This document shows positions 18,443 through 26,998 of a stretch of 51,932 nucleotides of DNA, piece by piece (position 1 is the first letter of the stretch; each line of letters starts with the position of its first letter). Location: assembly GCA_031385325.1 (NCBI GenBank), contig JANNBJ010000184.1, positions 1 to 51,932 on the forward strand, read 5' to 3'. A program made the translations under genes and the position numbers. Below the pieces are notes generated by a model, which saw nothing but the letters and a program-made list of their open reading frames with translations, was not told the DNA's origin and ran no database searches. Source of the stretch: SYFY01 sp031385325. GTDB lineage: Bacteria; Pseudomonadota; Gammaproteobacteria; Pseudomonadales; Azotimanducaceae.

Positions 18443-19249
18443 TTACTTGGCCTCCATCGGGGCAGGCAATGGCAAATGCATCAGGTCGGGGGCTTTCATC
18501 TTGCGAGCAATCCTCAGGGCGATCTCGATGTCATGGGCATAATCGTCGTCGACGACCCACTGATTTTGACTCTTGTCCCAATAACCGGTTTCGTTGCCAT
18601 CGGTAGTCTGGTACGCAAGCGCGACACGGCCGGCTCGAAGGAACGACACGGCCTTGGCAGTATCACCTTCGCCAATCAGACCGTCGTAAGCCTCAAGGGT
18701 GCGCCCTGCTTCCATCTCGATCTGGTAAGCCTCGAGAATACGTCGGTATTTTTCGGAGACCGTCACGTCGGCGCGATCCATCACGTCCTTCAACCCTTGC
18801 ACGCGCTTCTTGCGCTCTTGAATCAGATAGGGCACGTCGAGCTGTACGAACTGATCGAGCGCATCAACCATGCGCTGCATCAACGGGAACACATCGCGGC
18901 TGGTTGATTCAATACTGGCGAGCTGACTCTGAATGCTCGCGATTTCCTCACGCTGCGACACCACCTGCTTGCGCAGATGCTCGGTGTAGTCCTGGATGCT
19001 CTTGGTGTTTTCGATCACGCGGCGATACTTCTGCGCGATATCCTGAGACCGATCATCCAGTGTTTCGACCGTCTTCTGAGAAGCCTGGGCTGCGCTATCG
19101 GACGCAGCTTGTGCCAGCAGAAGGGCGTCGATCTTGTCCGGAGGATTCAGTGCACCCAACGCGGGGGAGCCAAATGCCAGAACCACCGACGCAAGGGTCG
19201 GTGCTGCCCACGCAAGGATCGTAGGGGTGCGACTTCGAATTCGTTTCAT
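18443..19249 (-). CDS. DUF3450 periplasmic coiled-coil protein
   Basis: A 268-residue protein starting at ATG 19249 (MKRIRSRTPTILAWAAP), with a signal peptide to about residue 35. A helical region (SQKTVETLDDRSQDIAQKYRRVIENTKSIQDYTEHLRKQV) and the DUF3450 core (FPLMQRMVDALDQFVQLDVPYLIQERKKR, then RRILEAYQIEMEAGRTLEAYDG) follow. An upstream in-frame extension to 19483 is rejected for lack of signal-like sequence. DUF3450 genes routinely head TtpC/ExbB/ExbD/TonB operons. This is the first gene of the 19249-13882 transcript, with a 2-bp gap to the next gene. The role is accessory to TonB energisation, mechanism unknown. Confidence 0.85.
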   Translation of the reverse strand: MKRIRSRTPTILAWAAPTLASVVLAFGSPALGALNPPDKIDALLLAQAASDSAAQASQKTVETLDDRSQDIAQKYRRVIENTKSIQDYTEHLRKQVVSQREEIASIQSQLASIESTSRDVFPLMQRMVDALDQFVQLDVPYLIQERKKRVQGLKDVMDRADVTVSEKYRRILEAYQIEMEAGRTLEAYDGLIGEGDTAKAVSFLRAGRVALAYQTTDGNETGYWDKSQNQWVVDDDYAHDIEIALRIARKMKAPDLMHLPLPAPMEAK

Positions 19250-19541
19250 GACGCGTTCACAGCCTCTTGAAATTTGTGAGGGGGGAACGGTATTTGGTAC
19301 AGGTGCATCACCAGTTGCTGCTGAGAGCGCAGCCAAACCAACCCAGCCCCCCATTGAACCTGGATCGTCGACTTGTGATATGAAGGAGCTGCACGTCTCG
19401 ATGCACAGTCTCACTTCCCTTCCTGCCGCAACAATGCCCGGGCTTTGCGCGTGGGTCAAGATGACTTTGCTCGATTTCCACATTGCGATGTAATCCGTTC
19501 AGGCCAGGCATCCTCTGAACAGAGGTAGCCGTGAATCGTTC

Positions 19542-20612
19542 CTACTCGATTCGGATGACCTGCGCTCCAAGCCATTTCGCTCGCAGCACCACCTCATCAC
19601 CGGGACGCAAGTAAGCCCAGGGGCTCCAGATTGTTGCCGGCCTGAACATCACCCCCTCCGGAGTGCCGGTCAGGAGCAGGGTTCCACTGTTGATGCCATC
19701 ACAGTCCGTGAGCCTGGCTTCGCCGGCCTCGGACTCGTAGGAATGTTCACATCCATCCAGAGCCGCTGACGCAATCTGTTGGGGAGACCAGATCATCTGG
19801 CTGGCACTGGATCGCTGGCGAAGTTGCCCATTCAGATAGAGTTCGAGCGTCAATTCCTTGTAAAAATCATCGCCATGCTTCGGAACAACAAAGAACATGC
19901 CGAGTGGCAGCATGCCTTCACCGCCTTTGCCGTCCGTGAAGCCCGTGGTGCCCATGGGCTGGTCGAAGTCGACATCGCGAACCAGCGGCCAACGATCGGT
20001 AAAATCGTTGCACAGGACATAGCCGAATTCAGCGGGCCGTTCTTTGGTCAAACGCGTGAGCGGCACGGCGCAGAGTTCTGCTTCGTAGTCAAGGCGGCCC
20101 CGATTGGCGAGGGTTGCGTTCCAGGCGGTGGGCTGGGACAGCTTGGGGAAGAGGAACGGTCCATCCTCAATGCCCACTTCCTCCGCATGGGCGCTGTAAT
20201 TCGTGCCTGCCGCGATGTGGCGCGCCGATGGATCGAGCGGGACCGTCAACTCCTCCCACCTCACCGGTTGAGGCGTGGCTCTGCGAGCAACGTATTCCAG
20301 TTCATCGTAGCCGTTGAGACCAAGCGCAACGATCGGGTCCTGAAGCTGACGTTGCAGTGCGTAACTGACATCAATCGCCTGCACCCCGTCTGGGGTTATT
20401 TCCCGGACGATCAACAACTTCACGTCTTTATTCAGCGACATGCGAGCGAACGTCAGGCCGGTATCGAGCGGAAGTAGTTCCATCCCGTCGAGTGGCGCAC
20501 CCGACAGTGATTCGTCGAATGCAGGGCGAGACAGGAACCAGGTGGCGACCACCAGTCCCAGCACGAACAGAGCCACCACAATCACGATGATGCGCACAGC
20601 TAACCTTTGCAC
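19542..20612 (-). CDS. Membrane-anchored fumarylacetoacetate-hydrolase-family protein
   Basis: A 356-residue protein with an N-terminal transmembrane anchor (IIVIVVALFVLGLVVATWFL, about residues 8-27) and an FAH-fold domain. The domain shows HIAAGTNYSAHAEEVG, LDYEAELCAV, GYVLCNDFTDR, GFTDGKGGEGMLPLG, and near the end SGTLLLTGTPEGV with LRPGDEVV. Acidic metal ligands of the family seem present (E..E in the EVG and DYEAEL regions). FAH proteins are usually soluble cytoplasmic C-C hydrolases or decarboxylases, so the anchor is unusual. It is 60 bp downstream of the RidA/RraA pair on the same strand. Confidence 0.78.
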   Translation of the reverse strand: MQRLAVRIIVIVVALFVLGLVVATWFLSRPAFDESLSGAPLDGMELLPLDTGLTFARMSLNKDVKLLIVREITPDGVQAIDVSYALQRQLQDPIVALGLNGYDELEYVARRATPQPVRWEELTVPLDPSARHIAAGTNYSAHAEEVGIEDGPFLFPKLSQPTAWNATLANRGRLDYEAELCAVPLTRLTKERPAEFGYVLCNDFTDRWPLVRDVDFDQPMGTTGFTDGKGGEGMLPLGMFFVVPKHGDDFYKELTLELYLNGQLRQRSSASQMIWSPQQIASAALDGCEHSYESEAGEARLTDCDGINSGTLLLTGTPEGVMFRPATIWSPWAYLRPGDEVVLRAKWLGAQVIRIE

Positions 20613-20674
20613 GGGGTTACCTCAGTCAGTTGGTTGTCAGGTCAATTGGGATTGCCGTTCGAACGGGTCTTTCA

Positions 20675-21052
20675 TCAACCAACGATGTAGGCCAGGAACG
20701 AAGCGGACATTTGCGTCACTCCGCCGACGTGTGTGTGCCGGGCCGGGCGTGACGCTGGATCGGGAAATCGTTCGATCCAGAGCCCCTCAATAACAACCCG
20801 CCCTTCCGCATTCACCACCCAGAATTCCATTTTCGCAATGTCGGACCAATCACCACCTCCGGCATTCAGCATCAGATCGACATGGCGAAAGATATTCGCA
20901 GCCTGGGTGATCGCGTCAGGCGGAACGTCCCGACTACCGGGATTGAAGGGCGAGATGACGCTGGATACCAGCAGCGGCCCAATTCGACTGGCAACCGGAA
21001 TCGCCGTCTGGTGGCTCAGGCCGTCGATATGAATGCTGCGCCGATCACTCAT
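20675..21052 (-). CDS. RidA/YjgF-family protein
   Basis: A 125-residue protein in the RidA (YjgF/YER057c/UK114) family. It has GPLLVSSVISPFNP near the N-terminus, QAANIFRHVDLMLNAGGGDWSDIAKMEFWV in the middle and PARHTHVGGVTQMSASFLAYI at the end. Family members hydrolyse reactive enamine/imine intermediates. The usual catalytic Arg of archetypal RidA (R105, in an R-xxE context) is replaced by a different sequence here, so this is more likely an Rid2-7-type paralogue of catabolic clusters. The start overlaps the rraA-like stop (ATGA). Confidence 0.78.
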   Translation of the reverse strand: MSDRRSIHIDGLSHQTAIPVASRIGPLLVSSVISPFNPGSRDVPPDAITQAANIFRHVDLMLNAGGGDWSDIAKMEFWVVNAEGRVVIEGLWIERFPDPASRPARHTHVGGVTQMSASFLAYIVG

Positions 21053-21792
21053 CGTTGTGGGTCCGGCTTGCCGCGTGTTGCGACCCACGCCATATAGTCA
21101 CTCATGCGCGCATCACTGAGTGGAAACAACCCGGCAATCGACTCACCTGCGGCCACACGCTCCAACGCAAAGGCTTCGCGCGATTCCTGAACCTGCGCAT
21201 CGCTAACCACTTCCTCGACCAGCGCCATCGGCACGATGACCACGCCCTCACCGTCACCTACCACCACATCGCCTGGCACCACAAACACGCCAGCGCACGT
21301 GATCGGTTCGTCGATCGAAAATGGCATGTGCATCCGGCCAAGTGTCGCGCCATGCGACGAGAAGTGGTACACCGGCTTGCCGATGGCCGCGATGGCTGGT
21401 GTATCGCGAAGTGCGCCATCCGTGACAATGCCGGCTGCTCCGCGTGTGAAGGCACGGGTCGCCAGAATGTCGCCGATGGTGGCCGCATCATTGACACCAC
21501 GTGCTTCAATCACCAGCACGTCACCCGGCTCTACCGACTCCACCGCCTGCTTCTGCGCATTCATGCCGCTCGCATACTGCTTCTGCACGTCTTCCCGCAG
21601 GGCAACATAACGAAGCGTGCGAGCCCGGCCAACCATTCGCAATCCGGAATGCAAAGGCCGCAGACCACTCAGGAAGGTGCTGCGAATGCCACGCAGCTGA
21701 AGCTGATAAGTGAGCGTCGCGCTACTGATCCCGAGAAGTGCTTCGCGAAGCGCTGTGGTCAGCAGGTTCGGAATGTCAGATTGATCAACCAT
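21049..21792 (-). CDS. RraA-like / HMG-CHA aldolase family protein
   Basis: A 247-residue protein starting at ATG 21792. It shows GRARTLRY, the glycine-rich DVLVIEARGVNDAATIGDILATRAFTRGAAGIVTDGALRD region (about residues 94-132, including the family's GxxxD metal/substrate motif) and PGDVVVGDGEGVVIVP. This superfamily contains the RNase E regulator RraA and the 4-hydroxy-4-methyl-2-oxoglutarate/oxaloacetate aldolases of aromatic meta-cleavage pathways. The latter fits better because of the catabolic neighbours (FAH fold and RidA). It is divergently arranged with the MFS gene. Confidence 0.8.
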   Translation of the reverse strand: MVDQSDIPNLLTTALREALLGISSATLTYQLQLRGIRSTFLSGLRPLHSGLRMVGRARTLRYVALREDVQKQYASGMNAQKQAVESVEPGDVLVIEARGVNDAATIGDILATRAFTRGAAGIVTDGALRDTPAIAAIGKPVYHFSSHGATLGRMHMPFSIDEPITCAGVFVVPGDVVVGDGEGVVIVPMALVEEVVSDAQVQESREAFALERVAAGESIAGLFPLSDARMSDYMAWVATRGKPDPQR

Positions 21793-22007
21793 TCGCGCAC
21801 GTTTCTCCGTTGTTGCCCACGATCTGTTGCCTGCGATCTGGTGCCTGCTATCTGTTGCGGCGGCGGGATCATGCGCCGGTGAGCGATCGCTGTCACACGG
21901 GCAGGTTGAAGAAAGGTTGGGAATGGACAGATCACGTCGACCGGAAAATTCGATTCGTCGCAGCCACCGGTGAGTTATGCTGCCGCGCCGCAAATGAGGA
22001 CTCGGTC

Positions 22008-23243
22008 ATGACGGCCGGAGGCGTCCGAGAAGGTCTGACACTACTGCGACGCCCGAACTTCGCCAAGCTGTTTGCTGCCTATCTGATCACGCACACCGGC
22101 AGCGCCATGGCACCCATCGCGATTGCCTTTGGTGTACTTGAGCTGACTGGCTCCACTCGCACAGCGGCCTATGTTGTGGCGGCGCCGGTAGCGGCGATGA
22201 TCATCATTCTGCTGGTAGGCGGAACGCTGGCTGACCGCTCCTCGCGACAACGCATCATGGTCAGGGCAGACCTCATCTCGGCAATGGCGCAGGCGTGCAT
22301 TGCCGCCCTGTTCATCTCCGGTCACGCCACGGTGCCCCTGCTGATCGCACTGATGTTGATCAATGGCTCGGCGGTTGCCTTTCACGCGCCATCCTCAGTC
22401 GGCTTCATCCCGCAGGTTGTCGCCGCACATGAATTGCAGTCGGCAAACAGCCTGCTCGGCACGGCGCGCAGTTCCGCCTTCACTTTAGGCGCGGCGCTGG
22501 CAGGCGTACTGGTGGCAACGGTTGGCGCAGGCATGACGCTCGCCATCGACGCCGCCTCGTTTGCGCTGGCTGCGTGGCTGATCGGCAGCCTGACAGTGCG
22601 CGTACAGGCCAAGACCGAACACGCGACCATTCTCGAGGACCTGCGACTGGGCTTTCGTGAATTCATCGCCCATCAATGGCTGTGGACCATCGTGGTGCAG
22701 TTTGCCGTGCTCGTTGCCGGGGTCGAAGCGGTCTTCTCCCTGATCGGACCCGCCACTGCGCGGGACGTGCTCGATGGACCACGTGACTGGGGATTCATCA
22801 TGGCCTGTTTCGGCGGTGGGACCATCGTCGGTGGTTTGCTGTCGATGCGAATTCACGTCGAACGACCCATGTGGGTGGCCTCCTGGCTGGTCTTTTTGTG
22901 GGCTCCACTGCCACTCGCACTCTCCATACCTCTGCCGGTGGTCCTGCTTGCGTGCATCGCCTTCGTCAACGGTATCGCTTCGCAGATGTTCGGGGTGTTG
23001 TGGAACACCACGCTGCATACCCAGATTCCGGCGCAGTTGCTGTCACGGGTATCGGCGTACGATCACCTGGGCTCAATCGCCCTTGCACCACTGGGCGTCG
23101 TCGCCGCAGGTGTTTTGTATGAGGTCATTGGCGGGCCCGCGACCCTGTGGCTGGCAGCGCTGGTCATCATCGTGCCAACGGCGCTCGTGCTCCTCGTACC
23201 AGGCGTGCGGAATCTGCGCGCTCATCAGTCCATGAACCTCTAG
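22008..23243 (+). CDS. MFS transporter, EntS/MFS_3-like exporter
   Basis: A 411-residue polytopic protein with about ten to twelve hydrophobic segments. N-terminal RRPNFAKLFAAYLITHTGSAM and GGTLADRSSRQRIMVRADLISA, the latter being the A-like loop of major facilitator proteins, place it in the drug/siderophore exporter group (MFS_3, EntS-like). The start is ATG 22008; the longer frame upstream is not MFS-like. It ends 10 bp before the convergent stop of the pigment dehydratase gene. It could serve the neighbouring pigment locus or siderophore efflux, with no direct evidence for either. Confidence 0.8.
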   Translation: MTAGGVREGLTLLRRPNFAKLFAAYLITHTGSAMAPIAIAFGVLELTGSTRTAAYVVAAPVAAMIIILLVGGTLADRSSRQRIMVRADLISAMAQACIAALFISGHATVPLLIALMLINGSAVAFHAPSSVGFIPQVVAAHELQSANSLLGTARSSAFTLGAALAGVLVATVGAGMTLAIDAASFALAAWLIGSLTVRVQAKTEHATILEDLRLGFREFIAHQWLWTIVVQFAVLVAGVEAVFSLIGPATARDVLDGPRDWGFIMACFGGGTIVGGLLSMRIHVERPMWVASWLVFLWAPLPLALSIPLPVVLLACIAFVNGIASQMFGVLWNTTLHTQIPAQLLSRVSAYDHLGSIALAPLGVVAAGVLYEVIGGPATLWLAALVIIVPTALVLLVPGVRNLRAHQSMNL

Positions 23244-23253
23244 CCCACCTCGA

Positions 23254-23736
23254 TCAGAGATACACCGACAGTTCCGCACGAACCGAACCACGTTGCGCAG
23301 CCGGCATCTGAGGCGGCAGACGACCTTCGATGGGTACACCTTTCGGCACGACGTAAACATCACCGACAAACTTGACCAAAGCACGACCCTGGTCGGCGGT
23401 CGGCATGCGGGACGCTGGCCGCACATGCAGCAGAAGAGTATCGCCGACCCTGAACCACGCAACGTCTGCGTCCAGCCGGGGACAGGCGATCAACATGCCT
23501 TGCCGTACCGCTGTCGGCGCAGCATTGGATAACAACGTGAAAAACGCCGCAGCGGTTTGCGCCAGATACTCAAGACCAACAGCGCTTGAAACCCGACCCT
23601 CGTGCACCAACGCACTATCAGCCGTCAAGCGGGCAATCGCCCAGATACCCTTGTCATCACTCGACAGTACTTCATCGATGAGCAGCATGGGCGATCGATG
23701 TGGCACCAGCGTTTCGATGGGTCTGAGCAGACTCAT
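23254..23736 (-). CDS. Aryl polyene 3-hydroxyacyl-ACP dehydratase (ApeP-like)
   Basis: A 160-residue hotdog protein. ETLVPHRSPMLLIDEVL at the N-terminus (His about residue 13) and GLEYLAQTAAAFFTLLSN are the pattern of the short dehydratases in aryl polyene loci (ApeP and Xanthomonas counterparts). It would remove water from the hydroxyacyl-ACP during polyene chain extension, probably together with the second dehydratase at 24225-24767. It is the last gene of a three-gene minus-strand unit, 3 bp downstream of the thioesterase. Confidence 0.78.
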   Translation of the reverse strand: MSLLRPIETLVPHRSPMLLIDEVLSSDDKGIWAIARLTADSALVHEGRVSSAVGLEYLAQTAAAFFTLLSNAAPTAVRQGMLIACPRLDADVAWFRVGDTLLLHVRPASRMPTADQGRALVKFVGDVYVVPKGVPIEGRLPPQMPAAQRGSVRAELSVYL

Positions 23737-23739
23737 TCG

Positions 23740-24228
23740 TCAGGAAGCCGCGTCAATCAACGCCTGTACCCGCTCCTGCACAGCGATCGGCACACCAAAC
23801 AGCATGGTTTCCGTCGCGGCCTCAACCGGTACCTGCACGGTATAGGCTTCGTTGATCAGCTCGTCATCCGCGTTGTGGATCTGATAGTAGATTCTCAGCC
23901 GGTATTCCCACTCGACCAGTTGGGCCGATACCTGCAGCGCCGAATTGAAGCCGGCACTACGGATGTAACGAACACGCGTATCGACGATGGGCCAGATCTG
24001 CTGCTGAGTTCCCATCTGGAAGTAGCCGAAGTCGAAGCGCGCAAGCAACGCCACCCGCGCCGTGTCGTAGTAGCGAAAGTAATTACCGTGCCAGGCAAAA
24101 CCTGTGGGGTCGGCATCCTGAAAGGGAACCACAACCGGTACTTCCACCCGCAACGCAGCATGATCAGCCCAACCCTGCTCCCACAGGCGTCCCCGCCGAT
24201 TTCTTCCGGATGCCGTTCTGCGTGTCAT
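23740..24228 (-). CDS. 4HBT-family thioesterase
   Basis: A 162-residue hotdog-fold thioesterase. VPFQDADPTGFAWHGNYFRYYDTAR (about residues 35-58) contains the catalytic Asp and the His/Tyr pattern of the 4-hydroxybenzoyl-CoA thioesterase family. Within aryl polyene loci such genes are common. It overlaps the upstream dehydratase by four bases and precedes the second dehydratase by 3 bp. It probably releases or edits acyl thioesters. The exact substrate is inference. Confidence 0.78.
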   Translation of the reverse strand: MTRRTASGRNRRGRLWEQGWADHAALRVEVPVVVPFQDADPTGFAWHGNYFRYYDTARVALLARFDFGYFQMGTQQQIWPIVDTRVRYIRSAGFNSALQVSAQLVEWEYRLRIYYQIHNADDELINEAYTVQVPVEAATETMLFGVPIAVQERVQALIDAAS

Positions 24229-24767
24229 GCCTTGTTATTCCATGAATCCTGTTCGGTCGGCTTCGAACGATACAACAGCCTGCCTTGTGTACACACGCGA
24301 CCTGCGGACTTGATGACGAACTCAACTGCCTCGGGTTCTGCACGCAAGTGTGTCGTCAGCCACACCGCCGGTTGTACGGTTGCCTTGAACTTGATGTTCG
24401 CAAGGCCTGCGAAGTGCAGGTCCGCAAACACCGGGAAAATCCGCGCCACTGCCGATCTCACCCATTCGATCTGAACGATTCCGGGCAGAATGGGATTGTC
24501 TGGAAAGTGCCCTGCAAACACGGGCAACGCTGCATCGATCCACAAACAGGCCCGGGCCTCGTTTCCACTGGCCTCAAGATGGGCGCACCAGATCTCCGGT
24601 ACTTGTGTTGGCCCAAGGCTCCGGTGCCAGTCGATCCAGGTTTTTGCACTCACCGGCAGACGACCATGCCAGCCGATCGATGGATCCGGACCGGCCTGTG
24701 CAATCAACTTTTCCAGTGACGCGGGATCAACCGGGTCGATAGTTGGCAATCGCAGATTGATCGTCAT
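24225..24767 (-). CDS. FabA/FabZ-like dehydratase (ApeI-like)
   Basis: A 180-residue protein whose second half carries the FabZ active-site pattern FAGHFPDNPILPGIVQIEWV (His about residue 87), followed by FAGLANIKFK. The first 70 residues have no FabZ counterpart. The 24225-24767 and 23254-23736 proteins resemble the ApeI and ApeP dehydratases of the Escherichia coli aryl polyene pathway. It is the first gene of the minus-strand unit and is divergent from the ketosynthase operon across about 280 bp that contains repeat and hairpin sequences. Confidence 0.8.
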   Translation of the reverse strand: MTINLRLPTIDPVDPASLEKLIAQAGPDPSIGWHGRLPVSAKTWIDWHRSLGPTQVPEIWCAHLEASGNEARACLWIDAALPVFAGHFPDNPILPGIVQIEWVRSAVARIFPVFADLHFAGLANIKFKATVQPAVWLTTHLRAEPEAVEFVIKSAGRVCTQGRLLYRSKPTEQDSWNNKA

Positions 24768-24892
24768 GCACTACTCAAGTTTCAGCCAGGAACTATGCTG
24801 CGCCTGGGCTGGTCAAACCATCTCACGCTAGGTAACCTCTGGTCGATTCGCGCATGGGTATTCAGATCCATTGAGTGCGCGCGGGAGCGTAT

Positions 24893-24940
24893 CGCGTTCC
24901 TCGCATTTTTCCTGAGTTTCCCATCGGGGAAAATACGGCT
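24893..24940 (-). repeat. Hairpin related to the dispersed five-hairpin element
   Basis: Read on the minus strand, TATTTTCC and GGAAAAATG can pair around a 13-14 nt loop, and are followed by GCGAGGAACGCG. The same order (A/T-rich arm, loop, GGAAAATG, then GCGAGGA) occurs in the elements at 28572 and 47491. It sits 125-175 bases upstream of the dehydratase start on that strand, so it could lie in its mRNA leader. The other hairpins of the full element are not evident here. Confidence 0.45.
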
Positions 24941-25000
24941 CGAAGCGATGGTCGCGGGCTCGAATCGGCAATCGAACGAAGCGACAGAACGACACAATCG

Positions 25001-25030
25001 AACGCAATAGAACGCAATAGAACGCAGTAA
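25001..25030. repeat. 10-bp tandem repeat upstream of the ketosynthase gene
   Basis: AACGCAATAG is present twice exactly (25001-25020) and once with two changes (AACGCAGTAA, 25021-25030). It ends 20 bp before the GTG start of the ketosynthase gene. The spacing equals about one helical turn, so it could be a binding array for a regulator, or simply a slippage tract. Confidence 0.7.
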
Positions 25031-25049
25031 CTGAAGACTGACACGCAAA

Positions 25050-26207
25050 GTGGTATTCGTAAATCGCTACACATTGACGAGCGCGCTCGGCGCAGGACTC
25101 GCTGCCATGCGCACAGCACTGAAAACTGGCCGTGGCGGACTTGCTCAAGGCCAGTGGCCAGACTCGACGATTCCCTGTTATCTCGGAGTGCTCCCCGTTG
25201 CACTGGAAACGGCTGTCATCGCCGAACTGGACAGCCGTAACAACCGCATGATCGAACTGGCGCTGACTCAGGATGGGTTCGCCGACGCCGTAACCACTCT
25301 GCAGCAGCAACTCGACCCAGGCCGTCTGGGGCTGGTCATGGGCACCAGTACCTCCAGCATCGATCGAACTGAATTGGGCTACCGCTCACTCGACGCGGAG
25401 GGACGATTTGTGGCGCCCTTCATTCAACCAAGAGTCCACAGCCCACATGCCCCTGGCGACTTCGTGGCTGAACGCCTGGGTATCGATGGTCCATGCATGA
25501 CGGTCAGCGCGGCCTGTGCCTCCAGCGCCAAAGTATTCGCTACCGCCAAGCGCTGGCTGGACCAGGATCTGGTCGACGCCGTGGTGGTCGGAGGCGCCGA
25601 TTCGCTCTGTCTGAGCGTCATTTACGGGTTCCACTCACTACAACTGGTGTCCCCTGATCCCTGCCGACCATTTTCACCGGATCGTACGGGTATCAGCCTT
25701 GGCGAAGCGGCCGGGTTTGCCTTGTTGACCCGCAACCCTACCGGCCCCGGCATCAGACTCAGTGGCGCCGGCGAAAGCTGCGATGCTTACCACATGTCGA
25801 GTGCACATCCGGAAGGGCTCGGTGCAAGGCTGAGTATCGAACGAGCGCTGGCCAGCGCAGGCCTTGGCCCAACCGATATCGACTACGTGAATCTGCATGG
25901 CACCGGCACACGTGCCAATGATGAAATCGAAGGCAAGGTCTGTGCGATGTTCGACAACGCAAGAACCGTGCTGTCGGCAACCAAAGGCTGGACCGGCCAC
26001 ACGTTGGGCGCAGCGGGAATCGTCGAGTCCGTAATCGCCATGGACGCGCTGTGCACCGGTTTGTTACCGGCGACCATGAACACCCGTCATTCCGAAGCGC
26101 CCTTCCATCTCCTGCTGGACAATCTGGAGCGATCAACCCGCCATGTGCTGTCCAACTCCTTTGGTTTTGGCGGCAACAACTGCTCACTGATTTTCAGCGC
26201 AGCATGA
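25050..26207 (+). CDS. Beta-ketoacyl synthase of the polyene pathway (ApeO-like)
   Basis: A 385-residue condensing enzyme with a complete Cys-His-His triad: C156 in SAACASS, H283 in NLHGTGT and H317 in WTGHTLGAAG. Its domain order is that of KAS II/FabF. In the Escherichia coli aryl polyene system the ketosynthase ApeO acts as a heterodimer with the partner ApeC, and here the next gene encodes that partner. It would extend the aryl starter with malonyl units on ACP. GTG at 25050 is the start of the longest frame with sensible N-terminus, with only a weak ribosome binding site. Confidence 0.88.
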   Translation: MVFVNRYTLTSALGAGLAAMRTALKTGRGGLAQGQWPDSTIPCYLGVLPVALETAVIAELDSRNNRMIELALTQDGFADAVTTLQQQLDPGRLGLVMGTSTSSIDRTELGYRSLDAEGRFVAPFIQPRVHSPHAPGDFVAERLGIDGPCMTVSAACASSAKVFATAKRWLDQDLVDAVVVGGADSLCLSVIYGFHSLQLVSPDPCRPFSPDRTGISLGEAAGFALLTRNPTGPGIRLSGAGESCDAYHMSSAHPEGLGARLSIERALASAGLGPTDIDYVNLHGTGTRANDEIEGKVCAMFDNARTVLSATKGWTGHTLGAAGIVESVIAMDALCTGLLPATMNTRHSEAPFHLLLDNLERSTRHVLSNSFGFGGNNCSLIFSAA

Positions 26208-26998
26208 TTGTCCAACTCGCAGGCATCGGTATATGGACCAAGGGCTTGACCCATTTCAGTACGTTGCTGAACGGCAGCGGGATCGACCCTCATGCCGAAT
26301 ACACCATCCCGGCACCGGCTTCGATACCCGCGCGAGAACGGCGTCGGGCCGGCCACTTCATCAGCCTGGCTGTCGAGGTAGCACATCAGGCCTGCGATAT
26401 GGCGGCAGTCGACAAGACCACCATCCCTTCCGTTTTTGCATCTGCTCTCGGGGACACTGATATCAGCGACTACATGTGTCGGAAGCTGGCTCAGCCCGAA
26501 AAACTGCTCTCGCCCACTCAGTTCCACAATTCGGTGCACAACGCGGCATCCGGCTACTGGAGTATCAGCGCACAGAATCGGGCGCCCAGCACATTCGTCA
26601 GTGGCTTCGACCGCAGTTTCGGCGCCGGACTGCTGGAAGCGGCGAGCCAGATCGTCGCCTTCGAAGCACCTGTATTGTTGGTGGGTTACGATATTGCAAC
26701 ATCATCTCCATTTCACGAGATGCTGCCAATCGATGCGGCAATGGGCGTGGCGCTGGTCTTGGTGCCTGAGCAACACACCAAAGTTCCGGCGTCGGCGCTG
26801 GCAATCAGAATGAACATCGTCCCTCGCTCCGGCAGTCGCGGATCAACCATGCACGGCAGTCATCCCATGCAAAGTGGACTGGACCTTGCCCTCCAATCAG
26901 CGCAGTTGCTGCGCCGACAGCAACCAGCGATCACACTGGCCATAGATACGCCGCGCAGTGGCCATCTGCAGATTGAACTGAGTCGCATGGATAAATGA
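26204..26998 (+). CDS. Ketosynthase-like chain length factor (ApeC-like)
   Basis: A 264-residue protein of the Ketoacyl-synt_2 type. The conserved PTQFHNSVHNAASGYWSIS segment (about residues 104-122) corresponds to the active-site region, but no Cys occupies the nucleophile position. The full-length HGTGT and GHTLG motifs are also absent. This fits a non-catalytic partner controlling chain length. Start ATG 26204 overlaps the ketosynthase stop (ATGA), and its stop overlaps the next gene, indicating tight coupling. Confidence 0.82.
   Translation: MIVQLAGIGIWTKGLTHFSTLLNGSGIDPHAEYTIPAPASIPARERRRAGHFISLAVEVAHQACDMAAVDKTTIPSVFASALGDTDISDYMCRKLAQPEKLLSPTQFHNSVHNAASGYWSISAQNRAPSTFVSGFDRSFGAGLLEAASQIVAFEAPVLLVGYDIATSSPFHEMLPIDAAMGVALVLVPEQHTKVPASALAIRMNIVPRSGSRGSTMHGSHPMQSGLDLALQSAQLLRRQQPAITLAIDTPRSGHLQIELSRMDK

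Noticed and set aside
25001..25030. Phase-variable coding repeat
   Set aside because: The repeat is upstream of the ketosynthase start and its 10-bp unit lies outside any supported coding frame.
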